Shown: positions 1-7,654 of the stretch, one piece after another
Layout of the letters: each line of letters starts with the position of its first letter
Numbering within the stretch: position 1 is the first letter of the stretch
NCBI GenBank assembly: GCA_012512865.1
Contig: JAAZDH010000375.1
Coordinates: 1-29,289, forward strand
Length of the DNA stretch: 29,289 bases
Reading direction: 5' to 3'
Origin: Clostridiaceae bacterium
GTDB lineage: Bacteria; Bacillota; Clostridia; Acetivibrionales; DUMC01
Made by a program: the position numbers and the translations under genes
Notes under the pieces: model-generated
Database searches by the model: none
Told to the model about the DNA's origin: nothing
The model's input: the letters and a program-made list of their open reading frames with translations, nothing else

Positions 1-308
1 ATATAAATAAGAATATAGACACCTATTACATTTCTCCATAAGTCACTTCCTCGTTAATCACATTATATTACATTTTACATAATTTGTACAATCATTAATA
101 TGATTCTTAGCATTCCGTTAATTCCTGCTTGGTTAAAAAGGATTACCTCCCGCCTCTATTTCTCCTATAAAATTTTTACGCTATGTTACCATATTTACGA
201 ATTGGAATATATTTCTAATTAAGCAGGCCTTGTTTAACAATGCAGTTTTAATGTGAGTCAATGCAACACTGGTTAACAACCTGCATAATGCGGATTATAA
301 AAGGTTTA

Positions 309-396
309 CTATAATGCCTTTATAAGTGAGCGATAACACGCAGCTGGACTAACGTAAGAAATGGGTTCCGGCTTGCTATAATGCCTTTATAAGTGA
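309..396. repeat. Pair of 21-bp direct repeats with internal palindrome
   Basis: Identical 21-bp units at 309-329 and 376-396 both start CTATAATGCC and end AAGTGA. Each holds a TATAA/TTATA inverted repeat with a 5-bp loop. The following bases (CGATAACAC and ATGACAACAC) are also related, so the duplicated unit may be longer. The TATAAT core resembles a -10 box, but no matching -35 box was found. Confidence 0.7.
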
Positions 397-430
397 ATGA
401 CAACACCCGGAAATTGATTGTAAAATAAAT

Positions 431-450
431 AAAAAGGGGATGTGTCCCTT
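431..450 (-). terminator. Terminator-like hairpin after the flaG-fliD-fliS operon
   Basis: Read on the minus strand, AAGGGA-CACA-TCCCCTT forms a short stem with one bulged C and runs into TTTTTATTTATTTT. It lies 46 bases beyond the last stop codon of the flagellar operon. The sequence also resembles the GTCCCnTTGTGTCAC-type repeats near 28.9-29.1 kb, so it may be a REP-like element acting as a terminator. Confidence 0.55.
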
Positions 451-495
451 ATGTCACGCGTGTACAACGATAATAAATCGTTCATTTATTTTTTT

Positions 496-987
496 TTATT
501 TTTTCTTGTCAATATAATAGGAGGGTGGGCTTTCAGGATTCCTTGAATAAGCTGATATCGCCTTCTTGCCGTGTATGATGCTCTTGATTTGTTTTTTGCT
601 TTCATCTATTATTTTTGACATCATTTCATTGTTTTGCTTTTCAATGACACCAATTTCCGCAATAATTCCAAGGACTTTCATGGTAAATTCCCTCAAGTCC
701 TTTGCTCCCTTTATATTAGAGCTGCCAAGCTGTTCTATGCTTTTTATTCCCAGTTTATCCTTCAACCCCGTGAAAGTAGTACTGAACCGCTCATCCAGCG
801 GTTCAATCAAATTAATCTTAACCTGTTTTTCATGTACAAGTTTTTCCAGGGTTTCAAATTCTTCGTTGTTTATGGCGTTTGTTTGAGAAATCGTCAGGTC
901 TAGGATATCTTTCAATATTTCATATTTTTCACTCAATATGCCAATCATTATGTCTATCGTTTCCTTCACGTATTCGCTTGAAGTCAC
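496..987 (-). CDS. FliT/FlgN-like flagellar export chaperone
   Basis: This 163-residue, highly charged and predicted all-helical protein has no membrane segment or signal peptide. Residues about 45-70 carry the pattern LEKLVHEKQVKINLIEPLDERF, which resembles the FlgN/FliT class of small cytoplasmic chaperones that escort hook-associated or cap proteins to the flagellar export gate. It is the last gene of flaG-fliD-fliS-(this gene), which is the slot of fliT in B. subtilis. Its start lies 6 bases past the fliS stop codon, so translational coupling is likely. The client is probably FliD by analogy with FliT, but that is inference. Individual FliT and FlgN families are hard to tell apart by eye. 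The last 20 residues are polar and end in DKKK. Confidence 0.75.
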   Translation of the reverse strand: MTSSEYVKETIDIMIGILSEKYEILKDILDLTISQTNAINNEEFETLEKLVHEKQVKINLIEPLDERFSTTFTGLKDKLGIKSIEQLGSSNIKGAKDLREFTMKVLGIIAEIGVIEKQNNEMMSKIIDESKKQIKSIIHGKKAISAYSRNPESPPSYYIDKKK

Positions 988-993
988 ATAAAT

Positions 994-1431
994 TCACCCT
1001 TCCAACCCCACGATTTTTTTTAATTCCACACTTGTTCTGTCATGCCTTCTTGCCAATTTCATGGCCTGTGCCCATGTATCCCTTAATTCTCTTGCAAACC
1101 AAAGCACTTCTTCAAGAATATCTCCATCCTTCTTTAAATTTGCATCAACAAGCTGGCGAAGCATGTAATCGTACAAAAGCTGGAGGTTTGAGGATATATC
1201 GTACTTCATATCAAGAGTTGCCTGCAATTCCTGTAATATTTCCTGGACCCTTATTATGCAGTTATTTGCTTTTTCAAAACGATTTTCATCAATTGCCGCC
1301 CGGGCTTGCATAATAAACTTAATCATGCCGTTATAAAGCATTAACGTAAGCTCCCCGGGAGTTGATGAAAAAACCGTGTTTTCCCTGTATTGATCATTTA
1401 CCTTGTTACTATATGCATTATTTGAAATCAT
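994..1431 (-). CDS. fliS: Flagellin chaperone FliS
   Basis: FliS binds the C-terminal D0 region of newly made flagellin in the cytoplasm, blocks premature polymerisation and delivers it to the type III export apparatus. The 145-residue protein shows the family hallmarks: an N-terminal Y-x-x-N segment (YSNKVNDQYREN), then STPGELTLMLYNGMIKFIMQA, then a helical stretch with LYDYMLRQLVDANLKKD. It is slightly longer than the usual 125-135 residues because of a C-terminal tail. The ATG follows a GGAGGAG ribosome binding site. It sits between fliD and the FliT-like gene. About 240 AT-rich bases separate it from fliD, and no separate promoter was recognised there. Confidence 0.96.
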   Translation of the reverse strand: MISNNAYSNKVNDQYRENTVFSSTPGELTLMLYNGMIKFIMQARAAIDENRFEKANNCIIRVQEILQELQATLDMKYDISSNLQLLYDYMLRQLVDANLKKDGDILEEVLWFARELRDTWAQAMKLARRHDRTSVELKKIVGLEG

Positions 1432-1673
1432 GGACTCCTCCTCTCCTAAACACTAAATTCTAATACTAACACCTGGATTATCCCACAAATGCTCAACTAT
1501 TGTTTAACTTGTACTTAATTTGTTTTCTTAACTAGTTTATTTATTGCAATTAATTTATTCTTAGCTTGTTTACAGCCCTGTTTAATTTATTTTTAACTCG
1601 TCCATGTCTTGTTCCCGGTTTATTTTTATAAACTTGCAAGCTGCACCTATTATGCCTATTATACAAATCCACA

Positions 1674-3647
1674 TTAATACCTGCTAAATTGCATAAACTG
1701 CATTGACAGCCAGTTGCTCTGCGCATTCATTTGGCCGATTATGCGCTCCATCGCTGCAAACTTTGCAAAATATTCATTTTCTTTTTGAATCAGCCTGTTA
1801 TACAAGGAATCAATTTCATATTCATAAGTTCTAATTTCCTCGTAAATCATGTTTGAAAATTCCGATGTATCTCCCTCCATACCTGCCTTTTCAAGCAAAA
1901 ACCCCTTCTTGCCCTGTGAATTTCTCATCGTGCTGATGTTGTCCTCGATTATATCAAGCAGCCTTTGGGCAAGCCCTGATTCCCTGTACCTTGCCGCCCT
2001 TTCCCCGGCAGTCATTGTCCTTGAGTACGAAGGATGGGTTTCCGATTTTTTGGCAAACAGCTCCATGACTGCATCAGGATTGCTTGCTATGGCTTCCTTA
2101 AGCTTTGTTTCATCTATTTTCAGCTTGCCCCTTTCCTCGTACGGGCCCGTGGTTATGCCTATCCCGGCAAGGTTTATGTTTACTCCTTCAACCTTGTCAT
2201 ACAATGCTTTCCTCATGCTGAACACTATGTTTTCAAGCAGGCTGTCATTCCGAAGAAGTCCTGTTTTTGCCTTTGCTTCCCACAACTCTATTTCTTTTTC
2301 GCTCATTGCTTCTTTTTGCTCTTCTGTCAATGGCAGGTAATTCCTGTCGTATTTTTCGTTCAGTTTTTTATTTATATCATCAATCATGCTGTTGTACTCT
2401 TCCACGAAACCCTTGATAATTTCATACACCCCGTCGACATCTACACTGACCTGGATGGTCTGTACGGTGCTGCTTGCTTCCTTGACCGTGTAAGTAATCC
2501 CGTTGACAGTAAAAGTATTGCTGCTCCTTACTATTGACTGCCCGTTTATCTTGACCTCGGCATCCTCGCCATACCTGGTGATGGGAGAAACCGTACTTAC
2601 CCCCGAAGCCCCGTTTCCTGCCCCATCTCCATCACCATCACCGAAAAAGTTGCCCCCCGCCTGGCCTATTTTTATGTTCTCGCCCGAACCAAGCTGCTTT
2701 GCAGTAATTTCAAACTTGTCCGTTATTTCATTGTAAGTAATTATTACATTGGCGTCCTTGTCGTTGTTTATAGCATTCATCATGCTTGACAAGGTTACGT
2801 TTTTTGAAAAAACAAACTCCTTGCCGTTAATGGAAAACACCAGGTTTTCATTTTCATCAAAAGCCAACGGGTTTGTAAACCTAGATGAAAGCTCCGCAAG
2901 GGTCAAACTTGTATCTAACCTGTTGCTTGAACCTGGAGAAATATGCAGGTAAACAAGCCCGTCATCGGAGCTCCCGCTTAGCAATGTTATCCTGCTTGCC
3001 CCGCCTGTTGTATCAAAGGCCAGTTTAAACTTCCCTGCTTCCTCCACCCAGTTTACAACCACTTTCCCGCCCCCGAAGGCACTGTCGATTTTACCCTGCA
3101 AGTCCAGGGCAACTTCCTCTATGGTAGTTTCAGCGGTGTAATTTCCCATTGTAATCTCTTTTGAGACACCGTCCAGCACAACCGTTATATTCCTGCCCCC
3201 GGCATTTAAAATATCGTCCCTGCTTATGCCTTCGCTGCTTTTTAGCCGGGCAGTAACTGTTGCAGTACTTTCCGCTTTTGCCGCCGTGGCCGCCCGGATT
3301 ACCTCCACCTTGTAACTGCCGGGAATGGCACCCGCACTCGCCACTGCAGTCACCACCGAGCTATTCGTGCTCACGGCACTCATTTTTTTATAAGCGGACT
3401 GGGAAAGCATGTAGGTTTCAGGTTTTACTATGTTGAAATACTTATCCTTCATCCCTCTCAAAAGGTTTATTATGTTCCTGTATTCATCCCTTTTCCACTG
3501 GGCGAGCTGTCTCTTTTGGTACAACCTGTCAAGAGGAGCCCTTTCAAGCTTCATGAGATTGCTTACTATCAAGTCCGTGTCCAGTCCCGTGGCAATCCCG
3601 CTTATACGCATTTGTGAAGTAAACAAATTAACCCCCATGTTTGCCAT
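1674..3647 (-). CDS. fliD: Flagellar filament cap protein FliD (HAP2)
   Basis: FliD forms the cap at the filament tip that folds and inserts flagellin subunits. The 657-residue protein has the FliD_N signature near the start (RISGIATGLDTDLIVSNLMKLERAPLDRLYQKRQ) and the FliD_C region at the end (LLRNDSLLENIV, then GIGITTG, then a coiled coil ending MNAQSNWLSMQFMQFSRY). It is longer than many FliD proteins (450-550 residues) because of an expanded variable middle part exposed on the cap. Around residues 336-347 there is a GDGDGDGAGNG run that could bind divalent cations. It begins 8 bases after the flaG stop, so the two are co-transcribed, very likely from the sigma-D promoter in front of flaG. 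Confidence 0.97.
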   Translation of the reverse strand: MANMGVNLFTSQMRISGIATGLDTDLIVSNLMKLERAPLDRLYQKRQLAQWKRDEYRNIINLLRGMKDKYFNIVKPETYMLSQSAYKKMSAVSTNSSVVTAVASAGAIPGSYKVEVIRAATAAKAESTATVTARLKSSEGISRDDILNAGGRNITVVLDGVSKEITMGNYTAETTIEEVALDLQGKIDSAFGGGKVVVNWVEEAGKFKLAFDTTGGASRITLLSGSSDDGLVYLHISPGSSNRLDTSLTLAELSSRFTNPLAFDENENLVFSINGKEFVFSKNVTLSSMMNAINNDKDANVIITYNEITDKFEITAKQLGSGENIKIGQAGGNFFGDGDGDGAGNGASGVSTVSPITRYGEDAEVKINGQSIVRSSNTFTVNGITYTVKEASSTVQTIQVSVDVDGVYEIIKGFVEEYNSMIDDINKKLNEKYDRNYLPLTEEQKEAMSEKEIELWEAKAKTGLLRNDSLLENIVFSMRKALYDKVEGVNINLAGIGITTGPYEERGKLKIDETKLKEAIASNPDAVMELFAKKSETHPSYSRTMTAGERAARYRESGLAQRLLDIIEDNISTMRNSQGKKGFLLEKAGMEGDTSEFSNMIYEEIRTYEYEIDSLYNRLIQKENEYFAKFAAMERIIGQMNAQSNWLSMQFMQFSRY

Positions 3648-3655
3648 TTAAACAT

Positions 3656-4060
3656 CTACCTTCTTTCATCAACGATTAGCCCGATCATTTCCCATATCAT
3701 GGCCACAAGGTCAAGTATTTTCTCGGGAGGTATTTCCCTTATAACTTCCTCCGTTTCCGCATCTATCACTTTCACCATTATCTCTTTTGTTTTCTCATGG
3801 ATTGAATACTCAAATCTCCGGCTTGCAATTGATACGGCCTTGTTCGCGCACTCAATGGCTTGGATAACCGTTTTGTCGCTTAGTGTCTTTTCCGGTATTG
3901 ATGTTGTAAACTCCGGGTGTTGCTGAACATTTTTGCTTTCATTTTCCTGCTCGGCAGCCCTTCTTGCCTCATGTGCCTCCCTGACAGCCGCAGGCAGCCT
4001 GCCAAGTTCTTCCGCTGATAAATGTTTCACAACACCAGCATCCGTGCCAGTTACTTTCAT
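3656..4060 (-). CDS. flaG: FlaG family flagellar protein
   Basis: FlaG proteins are small products found next to fliD; loss of FlaG in several bacteria alters filament length, though the biochemical role is not settled. The 134-residue protein has a disordered, charged N-terminal half and a FlaG domain at about residues 70-130 with the typical pattern RRFEYSIHEKTKEIMVKVIDAETEEVIREIPPEKILDL. It is the first gene of the flaG-fliD-fliS-(FliT-like) unit. A sigma-D promoter lies 150 bases upstream. The stop codon is TAG, followed at once by the AGG-containing region before fliD. Its start ATG follows GGAGGGATC. Confidence 0.95.
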   Translation of the reverse strand: MKVTGTDAGVVKHLSAEELGRLPAAVREAHEARRAAEQENESKNVQQHPEFTTSIPEKTLSDKTVIQAIECANKAVSIASRRFEYSIHEKTKEIMVKVIDAETEEVIREIPPEKILDLVAMIWEMIGLIVDERR

Positions 4061-4476
4061 ACAAGATCCCTCCGTGAATCAAATTTAAATCAAATTTATG
4101 TAAATTTACAATTTGTAAAACGGTATAACAAGCAAAGCACTGCAAAAACCCTTAAGCAACCATTTATCTTTTATTAAGTGGTGCTTAATATAATATCTCT
4201 TACCCATTAAATATATCGGAAATCTACAGGGAATATTTAATGAATTATATATGATATAAAACATGCGATAAAACATGCATTGTAAAAAATGAGAATACAA
4301 CAAAAATGCCCAGTGAGGTATTTATTTCAAAAAAACGCAATTAACGAAATGCAATTTATGATAACGCCATGAATTATTACATAATATAAAAAAACATTCT
4401 ATAAGAAACAGCATATAAAAAACAGCATGCTCGATACAATATGCGTTTCATTCTCCAGCATGGTTTTGCCATGGTT
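4061..4476. other. AT-rich promoter region upstream of flaG
   Basis: About 415 bases between the rhomboid gene and flaG. The stretch is strongly AT-rich and holds no convincing gene; a 65-codon open frame at 4106-4303 has no ribosome binding site and runs across the promoter. The supported content is the sigma-D promoter at 4213-4239. Short repeats of ATGCTGTTT on the minus strand occur just past the rhomboid stop. Confidence 0.75.
4213..4239 (-). promoter_or_regulatory. Sigma-D (sigma-28) promoter for flaG-fliD-fliS
   Basis: On the minus strand the bases read TAAA, a 15-bp spacer, then TCCGATAT. The B. subtilis sigma-D consensus is TAAA-N15-GCCGATAT, so 11 of 12 consensus positions match with exact spacing. 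It lies about 150 bases before the flaG start. No competing sigma-A promoter is obvious in this interval. Confidence 0.82.
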
Positions 4477-5172
4477 TTATTCGTAATAAACGGGTCTCCT
4501 GTATCTTCGCGTATATAGCAGCTTTAGAAGCAATATCCCGCCTAAAAACCCTCCTATATGCGCCCACCATGCTATGCCGCTGCCCCTGACGCCAATAAAC
4601 GTGCTTATGGCCCCATTGTACAACTGCAGCAAGAACCACACTGCCAGGTATACCAGGGCGGGAACTTTTATAAACATGGGTAAGAACAGAACAGGAATTA
4701 AAGTTGTTATTCTCGAATAAGGGAAAAGTATAAAATATGCCCCCATAACTCCTGCAATAGCTCCCGATGCGCCAATAGCCGGTATATAAGAACTTGTATG
4801 GAACATAAAATGGGATACCATTGCTAAAAAACCGCACAGCAAGTAAAACAGTATAAATCTAAAATGCCCCAGCCTGTCTTCCACATTATCTCCAAAAAGC
4901 CATAAACTCCACATGTTACTTATAAGGTGGGTCCAGCTGCCATGAAGAAACATGCTTGTGAAAAACGGGTAAATTGCACTTACATGGAATCCATTTTCAG
5001 CAATATCACTAAGAAACATTGTTGGAACAAAACCATACTTGTACACAAAAATTTCTTCGAGCCTTGTAGGTAACAGGAACTGAAAAAGAAACACCACGAA
5101 GTTTACGGCTATCAACGTGTATGTTACTATAGGTTTTTTCAGGCTCGGAATGTTATCTCTTAGCGGGATCAT
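4477..5172 (-). CDS. Rhomboid family intramembrane serine protease
   Basis: Rhomboids cut transmembrane segments of other membrane proteins inside the lipid bilayer with a Ser-His dyad. The 231-residue protein has about six hydrophobic segments, a cytoplasmic N-terminus (MIPLRDNIPS), the loop-1 region with HGSWTHLISNMWSLWLFGDNVE, the catalytic motif GASGAIAG (Ser136) and AHIGGFLGG (His205). That is the full active set. The N-terminal MIPLRDNIPS start is typical of a Gram-positive and archaeal rhomboid subgroup. The ATG follows GGAGAAAGATGC. It lies between flaG and a plus-strand block of unrelated genes, and is not part of the usual flagellar order. Substrate unknown. Confidence 0.93.
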   Translation of the reverse strand: MIPLRDNIPSLKKPIVTYTLIAVNFVVFLFQFLLPTRLEEIFVYKYGFVPTMFLSDIAENGFHVSAIYPFFTSMFLHGSWTHLISNMWSLWLFGDNVEDRLGHFRFILFYLLCGFLAMVSHFMFHTSSYIPAIGASGAIAGVMGAYFILFPYSRITTLIPVLFLPMFIKVPALVYLAVWFLLQLYNGAISTFIGVRGSGIAWWAHIGGFLGGILLLKLLYTRRYRRPVYYE

Positions 5173-5505
5173 GCATCTTTCTCCTTAATCACCTGTTCTT
5201 CAATCACTTGTTCTTTGTTCCATGCTTCTTTGTATTGTTATATCTATTTTAATCCAGTACCGGGTCATATTCAATACTGCCCATTATATTCCCATTCTAT
5301 TCTTTTTATATTCTTTTATTGATATTATTTGTTGATATTTTATTGCCGTTATATATTAACTACCACCATATGTTCATTAATAACAATAGTATTAATATCA
5401 TTATGGATCTTGATAATATATTATGGATTATAATTGTAATTATTACTATGTTTATGATTATTATGTTCATGATAATTATAATTATTATTCTCATGATTCT
5501 CATGA
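5173..5505. other. AT-rich low-complexity intergenic stretch
   Basis: No credible gene. Bases 5400-5515 are dominated by reiterated ATT/ATG/TCATGAT words, which create an open frame of almost pure Ile/Met that looks like a by-product of base composition. It separates the rhomboid gene from a decayed hydrolase fragment and may mark where DNA was lost or rearranged. Confidence 0.65.
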
Positions 5506-5520
5506 TGCTCATGCCTACCC

Positions 5521-5895
5521 TTGGATTTCTACGGTGTCATGCACAAATTTACAAATGACTTGATCCGGCTGGGCGACAGCCTGGCGGCAATGCGCACCTA
5601 TGATTTGATACGCGCCCTGGATGCGATTCCATACATTGACGATAAAATTGATCTTTCGGATATACATTTATACGGGCACGGGGAATATAGTCTCTACGCC
5701 GAATTGGCCGCGGCAATTGATGAACGGATGAAATAGGTAAGGATAAAAAGGGATCCAAAACTTTTCCGGCTAGCCGGTGAACACCACTATGAAATATATG
5801 ATATAATGAGTATAGTTTTGCCGGGCGTGTTGAAATACTTTAACCTGCCCGGCCTTCGCCACTGGTACAAGCATAAATACCAGGAACAAATTTAA
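5521..5895 (+). pseudogene. Remnant of an alpha/beta-hydrolase (acetylxylan-esterase-like), C-terminal part with in-frame amber
   Basis: One frame runs from 5506 to the TAA at 5893-5895 but is broken by a TAG at 5734-5736. Before it, residues such as GDSLAAMRTYDLIRALD and DLSDIHLYGHGEYSLYAELAAAIDERMK resemble the core of acetylxylan-esterase-type hydrolases (pattern D-x-x-RALD ... I-x-L-x-G-x-G). The frame resumes with HYEIYDIMSIVLPGVLKYF, which fits the C-terminal part of the same family. The usual nucleophile motif GxSxG is not intact and the N-terminal two thirds are missing. There is no ribosome binding site at its left end. I read it as a decayed gene, not a recoded one. Confidence 0.65.
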
Positions 5896-5927
5896 GAATC
5901 TGTGAATTTAAGGGAGGTTGTTTTACA

Positions 5928-6674
5928 GTGTCAAAAGATATTTTACTCGAAGTTTGCTGCGGTTCGGTGGATGACACAATAGAAGCCCAAGCAGGAGGGG
6001 CAGACAGGGTGGAGCTTAACTCAAGCATCTTTTTCGGGGGATTGACGCCCTCGCTTGGAAGCCTCATAGAAGCCAAAAAACGGCTAAAAATTCCCGTAAT
6101 GGTGATGATACGCCCAAGGGGGGGCGGTTTTTGCTACACCGATACAGAATTTGAAATTATGAAGCATGACACCCGGCTTGCGGTTGAAAACGGGGCGGAC
6201 GGTATTGTATTCGGTATTTTAAAGAGCGATGGTACCGTGGACGAAAAGAGATGCGAAGAAATAGTAAAGCTCTCGAAGGACAAGGATACGGTATTTCACC
6301 GTGCAATTGATGTTGCTCCCGATCCTTTCAAGGCCTTGGATAGCTTAATAAACCTGGGCATAAAGAGGGTGCTTACAACCGGGCAGCAGAATACCCCCGA
6401 AGAAGGGCTCGACCTGATAATAGATTTAATGAAATATGCCGCTGGGAGAATAGAAATCCTTATAGGAAGCGTTACACCTTTCAACGTGGATTACATCGTG
6501 GAAAAAACCAGGTGCACACAGGTCCATATGGCATCATTCAGGACCGAGCGCGACACGTCGACCCTGGCAAGACCCCACATTTATTACGGATTTGCCCTTT
6601 ATCCCCCGGAGGACCGTTACGAACTGGCAAACCGCAACGTTATATCAATTGTAAACAATAAGTTAAAAAAATAA
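5928..6674 (+). CDS. cutC: CutC family protein (copper homeostasis protein CutC)
   Basis: CutC proteins are cytoplasmic TIM-barrel proteins historically linked to copper tolerance; the catalytic role, if any, is uncertain. The 248-residue product has the family's sequence landmarks: LLEVCCGSVDDTIEAQAGGADRVELN at the N-terminus, GGLTPSLG, VMIRPRGGGFCY and RVLTTGQQNTPEEGL. It starts at GTG 5928 behind GGGAGG with a 9-base spacing. It stands alone on the plus strand, downstream of a pseudogene, and a strong intrinsic terminator follows 200 bases later. No copper-responsive operator was recognised. Confidence 0.95.
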   Translation: MSKDILLEVCCGSVDDTIEAQAGGADRVELNSSIFFGGLTPSLGSLIEAKKRLKIPVMVMIRPRGGGFCYTDTEFEIMKHDTRLAVENGADGIVFGILKSDGTVDEKRCEEIVKLSKDKDTVFHRAIDVAPDPFKALDSLINLGIKRVLTTGQQNTPEEGLDLIIDLMKYAAGRIEILIGSVTPFNVDYIVEKTRCTQVHMASFRTERDTSTLARPHIYYGFALYPPEDRYELANRNVISIVNNKLKK

Positions 6675-6720
6675 TAAGTTGATAAAAATGCGTTGATTAA
6701 ATGGCAAACGGCAAAATTGA

Positions 6721-6822
6721 ACCAAGTCAAAACCAGAAAACCAGGTTAATACCAGGCCATTACCAGGTTAAAACCAGGTTGGAGCCGGATTTAAGCTAAT
6801 TAAACCGCGTATTAAACCGCGT
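6721..6822. repeat. 11-bp and 12-bp short tandem repeats downstream of cutC
   Basis: Units beginning ACCAGG start at 6740, 6751, 6762 and 6773, giving an exact 11-bp period with consensus ACCAGGTTAAA; diverged units start at 6721 and 6732. They are followed by two 12-bp units of ATTAAACCGCGT at 6799 and 6811. The repeats lie past the cutC stop and are not coding. Confidence 0.75.
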
Positions 6823-6871
6823 AATTAAACTACATACCGGAGTGAGGTTTGCAGCTGTCATCATACATGCG

Positions 6872-6899
6872 CCGCCTTAAATCGAAAGGCGGTTTTTTT
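6872..6899 (+). terminator. Intrinsic terminator
   Basis: CCGCCTT and AAGGCGG pair perfectly (7 bp) around a 7-base loop and are followed by seven Ts. The element faces the plus strand about 200 bases after cutC and is likely its terminator; it also insulates the toxin-antitoxin promoter that follows. Confidence 0.9.
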
Positions 6900-7069
6900 A
6901 TTAAAACCAATAATACCTTGGTATTTTACTAAGTCCCTGTTTTCATACGCATCGAAATTATCGCAAACCAGTTACAAAGTATTTCTTCAATACTCCTTAT
7001 TTTAAGTTCATTGTTATAATCCAAACCACATATAACACATTTTAAAATGACATAACAGCATGTTTTTAT

Positions 7070-7098
7070 TTGTTTTAATTTTTATAATATGGTATAAT
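7070..7098 (+). promoter_or_regulatory. Candidate sigma-A promoter P1 of the toxin-antitoxin-chaperone operon
   Basis: TTGTTT at 7070-7075, a 17-bp spacer and TATAAT at 7093-7098. It lies 136 bases before the first ATG. A perfect 12-bp palindrome ATGTAATTACAT starts 7 bases downstream at 7105-7116, where a repressor would overlap the transcription start. Confidence 0.55.
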
Positions 7099-7104
7099 TT
7101 GGTT

Positions 7105-7178
7105 ATGTAATTACATGAAAATAATGTATAAATAAATGAATAATACATCATAATTAATATAACTAATAAGTTATATTA
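7105..7178. promoter_or_regulatory. Inverted repeats, candidate antitoxin operators
   Basis: Two perfect inverted repeats lie between the two candidate promoters: ATGTAATTACAT (7105-7116) and TAATATAACT-AATA-AGTTATATTA (7155-7178, 10-bp arms). A partial copy of the second occurs at about 7197-7216 over the spacer and -10 box of promoter P2. HigA-type antitoxins usually repress their own operon by binding such palindromes, so these are the best operator candidates. The assignment is inference. Confidence 0.55.
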
Positions 7179-7189
7179 TTTAATTATTG

Positions 7190-7218
7190 TTGCAATTATA
7201 ACCTATAAGTAATATAAT
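7190..7218 (+). promoter_or_regulatory. Candidate sigma-A promoter P2 of the toxin-antitoxin-chaperone operon
   Basis: TTGCAA at 7190-7195, exactly 17 bases, then TATAAT at 7213-7218. The ATG of the first frame is only 16 bases past the -10 box and its GAGG ribosome binding site starts about where transcription should begin, so transcripts from P2 would have an extremely short leader. That could limit toxin translation while leaving the internal antitoxin site usable. Confidence 0.55.
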
Positions 7219-7233
7219 AATAGTGAGGTCAAT

Positions 7234-7649
7234 ATGGATAGGATATGCAATGTAATATATCCTGAAAAGTTTAATGCAAAAAGGATACGTGCCCATTGGG
7301 ATTATGAAAATGCCTTAATTGATATTATAGAGAAAAGCGGCTTTAAGTCAATTTTACAGGTCTTTATATAAATAGGTTAAAATTCTTAGAAGAGAGGATG
7401 GAAAAATGTATAGAAAGAAGAAAATGGTTTGAGAAATTAAAATATACAAAAGAATTATATTCTATGAAAATAGACTCTTCAAAAAATATACGAATACTAT
7501 TTACCTTTGTTAATTATAAGAGTAATAAATTTGCTATCTTATTATATCCATTTGAAGAAAAGGATAGAAAAACGGGCAGCGATAATAGTTATCAAACAGC
7601 TATAGTTATTGCCTTGAAAAGACTAAGAGAGATTACAGGAGGAGGTTGA
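7234..7649 (+). pseudogene. HigB/RelE-like toxin gene with apparent -1 frameshift
   Basis: The frame from ATG 7234 (behind GTGAGG) encodes about 39 plausible residues ending EKSGFKS, then stops at TAA 7369-7371. The next frame, open from 7347, continues with NFTGLYINRLKFLEER and an 83-residue part starting at ATG 7398. Joined, they give about 139 residues. The C-terminal part has the RelE/HigB-type core: WFEKLK, LYSMKI, NIRILFTF, FAILLYPFEEKDRKTG, then a helix IALKRLREI. HigB toxins are ribosome-dependent mRNA interferases. The gene precedes an antitoxin with only 5 bases between the stop codon and that ATG. The 83-residue fragment might be made alone but would lack the N-terminal helices. 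A sequencing error or programmed frameshift is also possible. Confidence 0.7.
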
Positions 7650-7654
7650 TATAA

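Larger units (their letters stand above)
1..495. other. AT-rich intergenic region with a spaced direct repeat, no gene seen
   Basis: No credible coding frame is visible here. The first 230 bases are AT-rich. Two copies of a 21-bp sequence lie at 309-329 and 376-396, 67 bp apart. Each contains the interrupted palindrome TATAA-TGCCT-TTATA and is followed by a similar but diverged tail (about 15 bp). A terminator-like hairpin at 431-450 closes the flagellar operon that ends at 496. Confidence 0.7.
6675..7069. other. Intergenic region with short tandem repeats and terminator
   Basis: Between cutC and the toxin-antitoxin promoter there is no gene. The left third holds short tandem repeats (6721-6783 and 6799-6822), then an intrinsic terminator at 6872-6899, then about 170 AT-rich bases without recognisable structure. 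Confidence 0.7.

Noticed and set aside
4106..4303. Minus-strand 65-codon frame between flaG and the rhomboid gene
   Set aside because: AT-rich, no ribosome binding site, and it covers the sigma-D promoter of flaG.
5319..5558. Plus-strand 79-codon frame of mostly Ile and Met
   Set aside because: It comes from AT-rich ATT/ATG word repeats, has no ribosome binding site and overlaps the hydrolase remnant.
6721..6822. CRISPR array
   Set aside because: Units are 11-12 bp without spacers, and no cas genes are present.
7398..7649. An intact 83-residue toxin gene starting at ATG 7398
   Set aside because: The frame is open upstream to 7347 with plausible toxin sequence, and no good Shine-Dalgarno precedes this ATG apart from GAGAGG at very short distance, so a broken longer gene fits better.
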